From Acanthosoma haemorrhoidale (lineage: Eukaryota > Arthropoda > Insecta > Hemiptera > Acanthosomatidae): DNA of 64,000 bases. The stretch lies in NCBI GenBank assembly GCA_930367205.1, contig OV884014.1, positions 109,753,138 to 109,817,137 on the forward strand, given 5' to 3'. Every line of letters starts with the position of its first letter. Position 1 is the first letter of the stretch. The notes under the pieces were generated by a model. That model searched no databases, was not told where the DNA came from, and saw only the letters and a list, made by a program, of their open reading frames with translations. Of this stretch, positions 33,925-47,047 are shown one piece after another. A program made the translations under genes and the position numbers.

Positions 33925-34721
33925 CTTACAAGCTCTTCCACTCGACAAGGGTCTAAAGTTAGAAAATATGGAAATGAAAAAGGGAATTGGAGATTGAGGT
34001 GAGAAGTAGACAGTATTACAAGTTAAATGGGCAGGAATAAAAGTGTTGACAAAAGGTTTAATAATGCTTCAATAACAACTAGGGTGTCCCCAGAAAAAAG
34101 AATTTTTGTTTGTCTCAGGAAGAGAAATATGTGATTCTGATAGTATTTTTTCTCCTGAATTCAAATATGATATCAGTTTTTCCTGAGGAGCATCCTTCTT
34201 GATGCTACAACAATGATTGCCCAGCATATTAGGATTCCGTTTCCCTTGATATCTCTTTTCCCTAGCTGAAATCTGATGAAAGTGTTCCCTGTGATAGTTA
34301 TTGTTTTTAAAGACAAATAAATATTGTTTGTTTATAACTGACAGTGCTATTTTAGTAATTGTACTATTAAATTTGTTGGCAGGGATATTGATGGGGCTTA
34401 TATTGATAAAAGGATGATGTTAGATTTTCATAAATTTATGAATGGATAATGTACCATCCACAAATAATGCAATTGCTGAAGTATAGGAGTCAGGGTAAAA
34501 CCATTCATCCTATTATATTTTTCTTTGGAACTGGTACATCAAACTCCTCGACAAGATTTTATGCCTCTTCTAAAAAATATATCTAAAGTAATAAGTTCTG
34601 GAATCAATGTTGTTGTGATATTAGATATTGTGGAGTTTGTATATAAATATTTAATCCAACCTTGAATCAAGAAGGCAAACAAAAACAATTGAGAGTGGAA
34701 GAAAAAACAAAAGAGTATACT

Positions 34722-34970
34722 GGTTGTTGTGATGACGAAAACAAACACAGAATAATTCTCAATCTAGTTACGGGACCGGCCTAGTGTATAGGTGTCCGGG
34801 TCTAGTGATAATGGAAAAACTTTTATAGTATAGTTGTTGTTGTATCATGATGAACACACACAGAATTACTCATCTAGTTTTGGCCCGTGATATAGTATAG
34901 TTGTTGTTTTATGAGGAGACAACAGAATTATTCTCTCTCTAGTTTGGGATCAGCCTGTGATATATTTGTC
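34722..34970. repeat. Degenerate tandem repeat, about three units
   Basis: Three imperfect units of roughly 70-110 bp share the sequence of elements GTTGTTGT, then CACAGAATTA or ACAGAATTATTCT, then CATCTAGTTT or TCTCTAGTTT, then a TGATATA-like end. This intergenic sequence downstream of Prp31 has no coding potential. Confidence 0.5.
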
Positions 34971-35346
34971 TGAGTCAAGTGATGAAATAACAAGTTCTGT
35001 AAGTTATTTGTTGTTGGCCTGGAAGCGGAACGGAAAAGAAGTTGCACCAGGAAGAAGAGTTAATTTGATTAAAAAAGAAGACCATTGAAGGAAAAAAATA
35101 TAGACAAGTATAATTAATATAAGTTTCTTTTTGTTTATTTGTAATTAAATATAATCTTTTGCCATAATTATTTTTGTTAGTAGAACCTAATAATAAATAG
35201 TAAATAAAATTATGTTATCTTTTAAAAAGAATGTAAATATTTTAATTATATATACATAATCACCTATTCAAATTAATGTTACATTTTAAGTTACAATTCA
35301 CATTTATTAAGCCAAAGTGTTAATGGTCGTTAAAAACTGCCTTTAG

Positions 35347-37705
35347 TTATTCACCAATCTGTTGCTTTGCCATGCACTGATGAATCTTCAGGTTGTCTAG
35401 CTTTGTTTTCGCCTCCTCCATCTCGCACGCCTCAATCTTTCTTTGCTTCTCCCAGAACGCTTGGGGATTCTCTCTTTCATACCATTCCCTTGCCATGTGC
35501 CACCGTTCTTCAAAGCTAAGTTCTACTTTTTCCTTCGTTTCATCAGGCCTGAGGAATTTGTCGCAGGCCGCCCAAGAAGGTCTTTTCTTCAGTTTTTCTA
35601 TATAAGGTGCCAGCTTGTCCCTGTTAATTCATATTTAAGTTGAATATCTGTGATGCCATGAAAATGCACTTACTTATTTATTGGGTAAATTTTATAACAA
35701 TAATGTTCATTCTCTACCATAAATTCTTTGACTGTGTATAAAAAACCTCATTATAATAGTTTGCCACTGATAATTTGTCAAATCCGAAATGACAACTTTC
35801 AATTATAATAAGTTTTTCAAAATCTAATAAAGTGTGCCAAAGATTGTCACCATATTTGGTAGGTAGGACCGAAGGCTAATGTGCTGTTTACAGATCTTTA
35901 GAAATCTGAACTGCAGAGAGCTTCAAATGATAAAATAAATTTCTAAGATCTTAGCCCCTTTTCATTCGGGAGAATAAAAAAAAGCTGCCGGAGGCTAAAT
36001 CGGGTGAATAGGGAGGATGGGGCACAGTGGTCATTACATTTTTGGGCAAAAATCGGCACCCATCACTTAAAATTCCAAGTGACCCCAGATTCCAGGACGA
36101 TTTCGCCGACATTCTCGCTGGTTCAGGACGTCCAGAGCGAGTTTGATCATTTATTGACATTCCCCCTCTTATAAAACGGGGAAACCACTCAACACTCGAG
36201 TTTCCCCCATAGCAACATCCTTGTTTGCTGCTTTTGATATTTCAAGAATTTCTGTGCCAGTTTTCCCGAACAGGAAGCAAAACATCACGGTCGGTTGCTG
36301 TTCACGAAAATCAGCCATCTCAAAAACGACGAGCACGCAAAACAACTGTAATAATAAATAAATTAACACAAGCAGAACGGAACCTTCTCCAGTGACGGCA
36401 CTTGGCATACTGACTGGTGAAAATTTGCTTCACGCGGTCCTACCGGTGAAACCCGGTACATCAGTTCGGCTTCTTTTGGGTACCCCCTCGTAATTAAGGT
36501 TAAATTAGATGGAAGTGCAAATGTTAGTACGGCAGAACCCTACGTGAGTTTTTAATTATTAAAAGAGTAGATACATAAATAAAATATTTATTAATAAAAT
36601 TGTTTCTGATTATTTATATCCTAACTATTAAATTGTCACTGATTTTTTTTTTTTTTTAATTTAATATGTAATATCATGTTTGAATTTAAAACAAACATAT
36701 AAACAACTAATGAGACCTTAAGATCTTCGAACTAATGTGTATACGGGATGGACTGCCACTACTTAACCTCTCCATTCCCTATACTCACTCTATTAGTGTT
36801 TTCCTTAGGTTCATATTTATATATTTGTCAGTTAATCTGACTGAAATTTTAGTCATTTTATTTTAATGAATGGATAATAAACCATTATTAAAGATAAAAT
36901 GTGTTTTCTTAGTTATGAGGACAGCAGTTCATCTTGGGATAGAAACAGACAAGTACCGAAATATCTTCATTTTTTCTAACAAAGAGATTTTTTCACATTG
37001 CAAAGTCTATAGCTACCACAAAAAGAGAATGTAAGCATTAGCCAAGTATCATTGGTAGTTACTTACACTCCTTTAAAGCAACTTTGTGATTATTCATAAC
37101 AATATTTCTCTGTTAGGAAAAGTGACTTATAACAGTTTGCCATCTGTGCACAGATATCTTTGTACCAATTTTTCGGCTTACTTAGAGGAGTTTTTTTTAT
37201 AATCTTAAGCGATATTATTGTGGCTCCGAGGAGTTACTTGGTAAGTAAAATTAACGCCAAAACTATTTAAGTTTACTGCCCACCATGAGTAGTTAGACTC
37301 CTCGGAACCACAGATTTTAAATTTGAAAGATGATTGGTAGTGAAAGAGTTAGGCGGAGGCAGATAATTCTAGCCACTTGGCTGGTGTTCTCACATGAGAG
37401 CCGGCGTGATGTAGGGATCGCGGTAGTGCCACACCCAATTGCTGTTCCACCATTCCTCTCCCATCCTCTTTACTTCTTCTTCTTCTTCCTCTTCCTCCTC
37501 CGGCAGCTCTTCCTCTTCACTACTCCAGACAACGCCATTGTCATCGTTCTCGGGTAGGTCGACTGTAAAAGTACCGACTCTAATGAAAAGACAAATTCAG
37601 ACACAGAAGGGAAACCTTAAAACGAAGATTACCTATGGGATTCATTTTAAATTCAGCCAATAATTCCTTTTCCAAACTATCCATTTCCGCTTGTCTTGTG
37701 TCCAT
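35347..37705 (-). CDS. Unrecognised acidic, Trp-rich protein, 171 aa
   Basis: Three minus-strand exons join cleanly: 37705-37633, 37562-37394, 35620-35347 (phases 1 and 2, GT-AG introns), 171 codons plus stop. I do not recognise the family. What can be seen: N-terminus MDTRQAEMDSLEKELLAEF; an acidic run (about 43-58) of Ser, Glu and Pro with nine consecutive Glu; then EEWWNSNWVWHYRDPYITPA, unusually rich in Trp; then a Lys/Glu-rich, helix-prone half with RPSWAACDKFLRP, FEERWHMAREWYERENPQ and QKKIEACEME-like charged repeats (predicted helical or coiled). No signal peptide or membrane span is visible. It looks soluble, probably nuclear or cytoplasmic. The frame extends 20 codons further upstream to an ATG at 37765, so a longer N-terminus is possible. 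Joining phases and codon pattern make it a real gene. Confidence 0.75.
35957..36490 (-). mobile_element. Truncated mariner-like element
   Basis: On the minus strand it begins at about 36490 with CGAGGGGGTACCCAAAAGAAG next to TA, a mariner-type end. It contains MADFREQQPTVMFCFLFGKT (N-terminal helix-turn-helix region, about 36320), then DQTRSGRPEP (linker), and after an internal deletion jumps to HPPYSPDLA and FFLFSRMKRG at about 35960. The third-Asp block has lost residues, and the other inverted repeat is missing. It differs in sequence from the mariner at 8488-9726, so two mariner lineages have been active. It lies within the long intron of the 171-aa gene, in the same orientation. Confidence 0.8.
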
Positions 37706-37765
37706 GATTACGTTAAATACTATTTGTATGGAACAGCGAAACATCTGTTCTAAAAGGAACCCCAT

Positions 37766-40140
37766 ATGTTTGAACCACTTGATGCCTTTAAAAGAGGCAG
37801 GTTATCACGATATTCAGGAGAGACTCGTGCAATAATTGCCTATCTCTAATTTATAAGTGTGCCGATCGATATGCAATCAGTCATTGAGTGAATGAGGCAT
37901 ACGGGATGGTTGTACCAGTCATCTCACTGTACTATGCCTACCCTACTACTAATTTACTTATATACAATTCTCCTTTTATTCATACCTGAATGATGCCATT
38001 TAAAGGAGATTAAATTTTATTTTGAAGATCGATCTTGGTTTATTTCTTTCATCCACCTAAGCTATTAAAATGTTATATAGTAGAGGTAGTGAATGCAGTG
38101 GTCTAACCAGTCTTTTTGGTGGTCCATTCCTTTATCACTGCTTAACTTTTGCGTAAAAAATGGACGTAGACACACCTACTTGATTTATTAATATTATTTA
38201 TATTAAGTAATACCTAAGTATAAAGACAATCTGGTATCCAACTCCAACAATACTAGTGAGGACAATTTTCATAACATTTTATAAAGGAGAGGAAAATTGT
38301 TGTTTGTTCGCTTAGTATTTGTTTATAGGGTAAATAAGACAGCTATTGATGCCATTAAGGCAATTTACCATACCAGTAACTGTTGCCCTCATAAACAAAT
38401 ATATTTTTATGTTTTCAGATTGAAATCTTTTCAGTCGACTTCTATGATTCACATAAGTGCACCTCCCTCTTTATTTGAAACTGAACATTTACATAAAAGC
38501 TTATTATTTCCAATTAAAGATTAGGCTGTTTATAAATGTCTGGTTTACCCTAATTCATATTAGTTAGGGATATTGGTGAATCCTCCTAGGGGACACGCCA
38601 ACTTTATCTAATGTTCAAGCACATGTTATGTAACTATGATATATTGATTTATTTTTGTATTTATATTCAATGGTAATTGATGAAGTTGGGTTTAAAAAGT
38701 GTAATAGAAAGGAAGGATAGGAATGATGAGAATTTTAATAGGAACTTAAATTTAAATTAAAAAAAATCTCTAATAAATTAATCTCAAATTCTGATATACG
38801 AGTAGCTTTATTTTTTTTATTAAATAGAATTTGTATTATTACACATACCTTCCCCTATTTTTTCTCTCTCATTTTAATACCCTAATTTGAATTCCCCTTT
38901 TCTTCTCTTTTAATTGTTTCAGAATTGGTGAACAGAATGAAAATTACACTTCACATATTAAGCCTACAGAATAAACATTCTAAGTAAAGCTTCATTTTTG
39001 GATTGCTCAATTTTTTTTTAGTATTATGAGTTGATTACTTGTAATGGATTAGTTGTTTATAGTATCAATATCATATTGATATATTAATATTAATTAATGA
39101 ATTACTTAGTAATAAAAAAAAAGAAATTTACAGTGCGGATGGATTGTTGATATGAAGAAATAAAACAACTATTTCATGTCTCCCTACAATGCATTTTTCA
39201 AAAATGGTAATGGCATGTCACATATGGCTTATTTCGGCGGAAGCTGAAATGAAGATGTTGGCTCGTCAAGCTTCTGTTGATAATAGCCATATGCAGCGTA
39301 CAATCAGCCTAGAGAATGACAGCGCAAAAAAGTGTTTTTTAATAAATTGTGGGGAGATGTAAAATACTCGTTTTATTTTTAACATTTTCCTATCCTACTA
39401 AGTAGGCTATACAATTAAAGATTTCTATCTCCCCAATAACATTTGTCATGTATTTGGCCATATTTTCATAAGTAGTAACTACAAATGTCATTTAAAATAA
39501 TGTTTGAAACTCTTTCGAATCCGTGACAGAACTCGTAATTGTTTTATGTTAGTTGATAATATTTTCAATGAAATGAGTACTTTCGGTCTAAAATACCTAT
39601 ATTTTTTTTCACAATTATTAAATTAATATTTAAGGTTCATTTAAGCATTGTCCCTTAACATTTTTTGTCTATTATGTTGTTTATATATATTGTAGTATTT
39701 CTCCTTTTTATTAAAAATTTGTTTTTATGCTTATTTATTATTAAGAGGTAAAAGGACATTCATAAAACTACACAACAAATAACAGTTTATTTCGTAATGA
39801 TCAAGTTCATCAAGATTAACTCTTCAAGGGTTCATTGTGGTTCTAGTGCATAATGTTACTATTTAAATGTTTCACATTTGAAATTTACTGCAGAGTAATA
39901 TACTTAAAATGATAAATACCTATTACAAGTAGCTATTCTGCATTGTAATTGATGGGCGATGGGTTGTTTTCATTGCTTCTTTCTCCCTTATGGAAGGGCT
40001 TAAGTCACTCTTGCTCCCTCATTCAGACTAAAGTTCAAAGGGACTAAGATAGCTAAACTCTAAAAACGTAAGACCTCTGAGCCCCTAGAAACATCAGGCC
40101 TCCCAAAAGAAAACCAGCTCTCATGTAAACCCGGCATCTA
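37766..40140. other. Intergenic, no gene seen
   Basis: AT-rich sequence without supportable exons. A partly self-complementary stretch at about 39222-39293 (CATATGGCTTAT and ATAATAGCCATATG) may be an old foldback remnant. Confidence 0.4.
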
Positions 40141-40506
40141 TACCCCACCTACCCCATCCGACTAGCCTATAACTCACTTACCTACCCACTAGCATGTAGC
40201 TTACCTACCCCATCCCACTAGCCTATAACTCACCTACCTACCCACTAGCATATAGCTTACCTACCCCATCCCACTAGGCTATAACCCATCTACCCCCATC
40301 CCACTAGGCTATAACCCACCTACCCCATCCCACTAGCCTATAGCCCACCTACCCCATCCCACTAGGCTATAACCCACCTACCTAACCACTAGGCTATAGC
40401 CCACCTACCTAACCACTATGCTATAACACACCTACCCCATCACACTAGGCTAACCCACCTACCTAACCACTAGGCTATAACCCACCTACCCCATCCCACT
40501 AGGCTG
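40141..40506. repeat. Minisatellite, about 29-bp units
   Basis: Roughly a dozen imperfect units follow the pattern CCACCTACC-CCATCCCACTAGGCTATAA with variants (CTAACCACTAGG, CTACCCACTAGC). The C-rich, AC-rich plus strand contrasts sharply with the flanking AT-rich DNA. Units vary in length and base content, so this is an ordinary variable-number tandem repeat and not spaced repeats with unique inserts. Confidence 0.9.
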
Positions 40507-43500
40507 GTTATCTCCTTAAGCTGTTTGGGATATGCTGTGTTTTTTTTCCATTTCTAGGCTTCATTTTCTAATACCTGCCTAGAAGGGCAGGGTTTCCACT
40601 ATATTTAATATATTCCCCTGCATTTATTATTAAGGGTCAATGGTGTTTCCGGTTCTTTGTCTCTAAGGCCCAAACCATAAACATCCTATCTGACCAAATA
40701 TTTGTTATTAAATAAAAAATTAATTTGACCATAAAAATATTGCAGTATATATATTCCCAAAAATAATGTTCGGTTAGTAATTAATAATCTGGTAGGTAGA
40801 AGTGAATTAAGTTTTTTCTTCTGTTCATGTTATGATTCAGACGCTCCTCGTCTTAAAACGGTTGTCTCAACAATTACTCCATTTGTGTGTGGACTCCCTG
40901 GTGTTAGGTACTCAATTGTAAGTTTCAAATGTTCCACCTAATTATCAATTTATAAACAAGCAGGAAGATAAAGAAAGCGGTTTCCGTCAATCAGGCCCTA
41001 ACTGCGGGGATTAAAAATTTGTTGATAAATAGAAACAAAATAGTTGTTGAGGAATAGAACTAACCACGAAAAGTAGTATTTAAATCAAATCTGTGATCGC
41101 TAAAATAAATTCAATTTAACTTAATATTTATATTTTATTCTGCATATGTGACAAATGTAGTGCTTTCAAGGCTAGGCTACCATGCCTAAACCTTTATTTT
41201 AATTTTCTATCCCAAAACAAAATCCTAAGTGTTGCCGGGAATCGAGCATCCGTTAGCAGGTTGACTATTACTTACTCCATAGATACAATAGTTTATAAGT
41301 ATTGCATTTGAATGAAAACAATACAAGTGAATTTATTTTGACAATACGCAATGAGTGCTTCCATTTCCTTAGCATTCAGAATAATTTTCTTTACAAAGCT
41401 ATCACATTTTATTAGTTTTTAGCTGACATATTAAAAAAGAAAATGATATTTTTTTGAGTAACTTATTTAATACTTCAATAGTTAAAGATCTCAAATGAGT
41501 TTTTGGATTCAAAACTATTATTGTAATTAGTTTTTATTTTATACTTACTTCGTTTGTAATGAACCTTTGATACCCTTTCAATTAGTGAATATGTCAATAA
41601 AAAAATTGAAACAAATGGCACATTTAGTTCTCAAATTCCATGAAATTAAAATTGACAAAAATGATTTTTTTTATCATTTTCAAATAAGATGAAATATTAT
41701 CACAAGCATTTAAAAAAAAGTACTTCTAATGTAAACAATTTAATTTTTTAAGACTCATTACTAATTTTAAGTAGCTACCTGTGATACTTGATTGGAATAA
41801 TATTTTTACTGTCGTGTCTTTGAAAGCAAAATTATTAACAGAAACTGTTTATTATTTTCAAATGTTAGGTGTTTTTTTTTCAATTAGATATGAGTTTCCG
41901 GGTATAAGAAACCAAATGGGTATAAAAATATAAAACTCAATTTTATATAGAATGTTCAGTACTCTTCGCCCTTGTCCCATCAATGTTTAGTTATACACTA
42001 ATAAGTCTGTATTGTTGAATTTATTAGTTCCAAATCTGGTTCTTGTTTACTCATTAAATTGTATTAATTTTAGAAATTTTATTCTTAAGTAGCGTATAAG
42101 TGATTGTCGTCAAACAATAAAATCCTGACTTACTTATAGAACAAGTACTTTGATTTTATAATAAATGCTTGGCTAATTTAGAAGTTTGGTGGATCCTCAC
42201 GTCTGTAGCTACCAGGCATGAGTTTTATTCAAAATATTATTTGAGTCCACCTGACTTTTTGTTACACTATTTCTAAAGCGATTATTCGTTTATGTTTTCT
42301 CATACAATTATAATTTGTAATTTTGTGCTAGCTTTTATTTATTTTACAAGAGTTTTGTGATTAAGCTTTTTCTTGCATTTTTATTAATTTTATTCACTGC
42401 CTTTGTCTTCCTGTATTTTAAGCTAAGTAAATTTGTAATTGTGCTATCCAATCGTAAAAGGCAATACATACGCCTTTGGTCTTTTTTCATTTTAGTCGTA
42501 GTTGTTTAAACATAGGTTGCTCTCAGATGGTACAAAAGAATATCCACACAACTGTTGCTACATATTGCATAGTTTTTTAGTACCAGTGGGTGTACCCACT
42601 GTCATGCTGTCATGCTGTAGCATGAACTGTAACATTGTTAGTGTGTGTAACTTAATAGACCTGTTACCTGTTATTCTTGTTGATTTTTGAACTGGGGTTA
42701 TGAAAATCAGATTTTTTGCAAATTTATATTTTTTAATTTCATTAAGGAAAATTTTTACAAATTATTAAGCATAAAAAATATTGAATGCTCCATTCTAATG
42801 ATTGATAGTAATTTATTACTGATGTAATGTAACCTTACCAACACCAAACATTTGTTGTTTAATTGCTTCTTATCATTTCGGGGATTCTTCCTCCAGCCCT
42901 GTTCTCAGCTTTTGTTCAAAGCATTGATACAGTTTATATTTCAGATTTATTTATTATTTAATCTTCTGAATTTGTTCTTCTTATTTAATGATAAATAATT
43001 ATTTGTATCATATTTACTCAATAGTAAGAATGTTAATGCAATATTGTACAAACCAAATTTGTGTTTACTCAGTGTATTTCGTTATTTTTATTGTTAAGAT
43101 TTTTGGGCTTTCATTGTATTAGCATTAGATATATTTATAGAATGTGTTAATTTACTTCCTGAATGTATTGTTTAAAGGAGAAATAAGCGATTGCCAACCA
43201 ATAACTCTTCTTGTGTTTTTAGTTTATTTGATCTTATCCCTTTACTTAGTATAATAAGCTACTTGATGATGATTAAAGTAAAGGTTTGTATAATTCTTAC
43301 GGGTTGAAAAAAGCGCATTTAAGGTTGACACATTTGCACCTACCAACTACAGCAGTTCATAGCCTGGAATTATACAAATTTTGGTGGTACCAACCGATAC
43401 CAGATGAACCACATTTCTGGTTTATAACACTCGCCTAAGATCTAGGATCCATTCTAAAATAAACCAAATAATGCGTCCTAATCAAACAAGTTCTGAACTA

Positions 43501-45037
43501 GAGCTATTAAAATGTTTTGTCGTAAAATTTGTATTCATTTATTTTTTCTTTGAAGACCTTATTTATTTGAGAAGGTTGTTACTACTAGCCTAAATACATT
43601 TGACTGAACTATTACATCTCAGAATAGAACACGGAGGTGTTAAAATATGTTTACAATTAAAAAAAAATTTATTCATAATTATCGTTTATGGGGTTTTTAT
43701 ATTAGTTTTAGCATCATTAAGACAGCGCACTTTTTTCAGGTTTTTTTTTAAAACCAAATATTGTATCCTTTTATATCCTTCAAATAATAGATGAAACCCT
43801 ATAATAATATTACACTTCATTTTGATATGGTGCATTGCATAAATATCGTAACTTTATTCAATAGCTTATACAAATTAAAGAGTGTACAGGAAGGTAGATT
43901 TCTGTCAGTTGTTGAAACCCTTATCATCTTTTTACTAATGTTGGTATGTTTTGTGAATAATTAAATTGTGATTTCATAGTTAACTGTTTTTTGTAGATAT
44001 CAGTGGACATTGGCCCCATCTTTATGCCATATGGCAGAAATGGTGTGTCTTTTGAAAATTACACGTTTTGTCTTGTTCTTTCTTTTACAAGTACTAGATA
44101 CATAAAGTTTATGTAAAAAAAAAAAATTGTATGACCCTTCCTTTAAATCAGACCGATGGTTTAATTTCATTCGCTACAGTCAATTATAAACTTTTCAAAA
44201 GAACCTTTATAATCAATTTCAGAACAGAAAACCATTCATTATATTTTATTTATAACATAAGAAAAAAAAACCTAATATTTTGTACCACTTTATTTTATTT
44301 ATTAATAATTAATTATTCAATGGAACAGCATTATATTTTAATATTTTCTCGGTTTTGATATGAAATAAATTTGTTTTCACTAAGAAGAAGTTTTGTTTTA
44401 GACATGACACTGGGTTATGTTCAACAATGCTTCATTTCACTATATCGCTTTATCCTCACATTAATGGCAAATACTGTTGATAACTTGAATCTTGGTGTTT
44501 CTGTGTTAGTATGTTGAACTAGAAACTGTAATGTTGCTATCCGATTCAATATCTGTTACCATCAAATCAAGTTTCAAGATATTATTTTTTTTATGAAACT
44601 TTTAAGTACATTGATAACTTCAAAGTTTTATAATTCCTTGAACAGAATGTTCAGTATATGTATTATATGTAAAAATTAAATAAATGTTTGCATAAGATTG
44701 ATTAAACAATAAATAATGTTCTAAAATCATTCTGTTTTTTCCTTTTATATAACCCTCTTTTCAATTTTCATTTAGTTTCAATCAGTATTGTGTTTATTTA
44801 TTATCTGTTTACATGGTTAACGCATTTGCCAGGGAAGTACACACTATATTTTAGAATCCTTGTTAGTAAAAACATCATGCATAATAACAATTATATCAAC
44901 TATTAATATATTTATGCAAACCATAAAAATTGGGTTACGTGAAATAAAACTAATCATGATAACTATACAGGAGTATTCAGCACAAACAGTAATAAGCAAT
45001 AAAAACTAAACTCAAGTGATGTGTGATCCATCAAACA
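40507..45037. other. Intergenic, no gene seen
   Basis: More than 4 kb of AT-rich sequence with many stop codons in all frames and many chance AATAAA hexamers. No RNA gene, transposon end or exon could be supported. Confidence 0.45.
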
Positions 45038-45918
45038 ATTAAGGACAATTTCGTTATGGTAGCAAAAAATGCTTTAATGATGTGTAATTATAGTCTAGCA
45101 AACTCCCAATAAATCTATGTATACAAAATTCACTAGGGCTGGGATTTATATTTCATAAAAACAGGAAAATATTTACATAAAAACATAGATTAAATTACTG
45201 TAATTTTAGTGGTCAACATTTTATAAACACAACAAATCTTAGGATAAATGTTCAAAAGAAATATGATGTGAATAAACACACGTAAAGATCAAAAACAGAA
45301 TAAATGGTGTAGTTGGCTTAATAAAAGTATGTGAAACTCATGTATTTTAAAGTAAAAATGGCATTCAAGGCTGAATAAGCACTTCACATTGACCAAAAAA
45401 AATAGGCATAGAGCTCAAAGAAATATTTTAAAACTTGTACTCTGACTGAAATATGTAAAATTATATTTATTTAAAATATCCCTTCAAAAATATAGTATGG
45501 TGCAGCAAGTATTTTGCTCAGGGAGAAAGTATGTAAATACATACAAATTCCACCCCTACTCATCACTATTTCAAGAACGGCAGGAGCTAGGAAGCTGATA
45601 TTTTGCTCGACATGTCTTCTAATATTTCAGAGATATACCAACAAACATTTTTGAAATATTCGATTCCTAGGAGGCCTAAAATAAAAAATGTTGTCTAAGT
45701 ATTTATTTTTTTCAGGGTAGCATGACAAAGAGCAAAAATTGTGCTCGGTCCTTTCTCCTAACAGTTTGTTATGCTGCAACAAGAGTGGTGAACAACAAAA
45801 AATGTTTAGTCATTATAAAAAATAAACAAAGGACGCAATTAAGAATTTTGTTGTGGTAGTGAAAACAGTTTTAGTGTTTATTTGTAATTACAGTCTACCA
45901 CAGATCCGATAAATATTA
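45038..45918. repeat. Segment bounded by diverged direct repeats of about 80 bp
   Basis: Sequences at about 45038-45118 and 45836-45918 share in order CAATTAAG(G)A, TTNNGTTNTGGTAG, AAAA-GNTTTAATG-like and TGTAATTA(T/C)AGTCTA. These direct repeats enclose about 720 bp that includes CCACCCCTACTCATCACTAT, a non-AT-rich patch. A short retroelement with terminal direct repeats or a local duplication would fit. There are no coding remains. Confidence 0.3.
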
Positions 45919-47047
45919 CATGTCTTTAATTAATATGTCTAGATTTTAAATCTTGTAGCCTACGTAATATAATAAAAGAAATATTTTTAAAAATTACAAG
46001 TGATTAATTAATGACTAGTCATTGGTTTTATTTTTACCATTAAGTAAACTTCATAAAAATGATCTCTTTATATAAAGCTAGAATTGTAGATTTTTTTTTT
46101 GTAAAATGACTATTGTAATTATAAAGTTTTAACCCATCGTTCATGGCACTGGTGTGTTCTATAAGTCATAAGAAACATTAAGCTTTGCTGTTGTGAGATC
46201 TCCATGCATAAGTTAAATGGGTCATTTCAGCGATCCGTTAGTTCATAGCTCAATCGACCAGTCATAGCAACATGAACGGTTACTATATTATTATTATGTT
46301 ATAAAAATTCCAAAAAATTATAGACCTCGTCTAAAATTACAAAACAAAAATGTGCGAAACATGAAATAATGAAACAAGAGTGGGAGGGTTTGATCCGCTG
46401 GTCGAAATGAATGACCGAGGAAGAATGGATCATTCTTAACTCCACTGACACATATGGGAATGGAATACACTAGTGACCAAGCTCATCCCGCGATTTGCAT
46501 AGAGGTATGGTACTTTGCTTGGGGGTATGATTTGATGGCCTTATCATATTAATAACTAAACTAACGGTTGTTAGGAAGAGGAAGAAGAAGCAGATCATGA
46601 CAATAGTGGACAATTATCTGAAATAGGATGGAGCCCGAAGTTTATTATTTTATATTCATTATATATATATTATACCAAAGCTCAGGAGTGATAGGAAAAA
46701 ATAGTAATTAATGAGTAGCGTGAATGTAACCATTACACTGTTATATACATTACAATTTACGAATATACGAATAATATTTTTACAGACGAACCCATATAAA
46801 TTAATGGTTTTTTTTTTAAACAGTGGCTTAAGTCTTTATGAACCGGAAATGCGGTCTATTCTAGTGGGAGCCACTCATTCGAGAAAGGTAAATTCTTATT
46901 CCATTTAAGAATTTGAAATTAGTACATTTATAAACTAGTTATGCTAATCTTTTACCTCTCATTAGAGTCGAATTTGAAAAATTAATTGTGCAATCACAAT
47001 TACATGTTTACCATTTCTACTTTTGAATTTTGAATTTATATCGACTT
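45919..47047. other. Intergenic DNA before CK1-alpha
   Basis: Mostly AT-rich. Two stretches look faintly exon-like (46575-46660 and 46826-46888, each with an acceptor-like sequence), but they do not join into a recognisable protein. The sequence here is not shared with the upstream flank of the second CK1-alpha copy. Confidence 0.35.

Noticed and set aside
40141..40506. Repeated units reminiscent of a CRISPR array
   Set aside because: Units are directly adjacent and vary throughout. There are no unique spacers, no cas genes, and the genome is eukaryotic.
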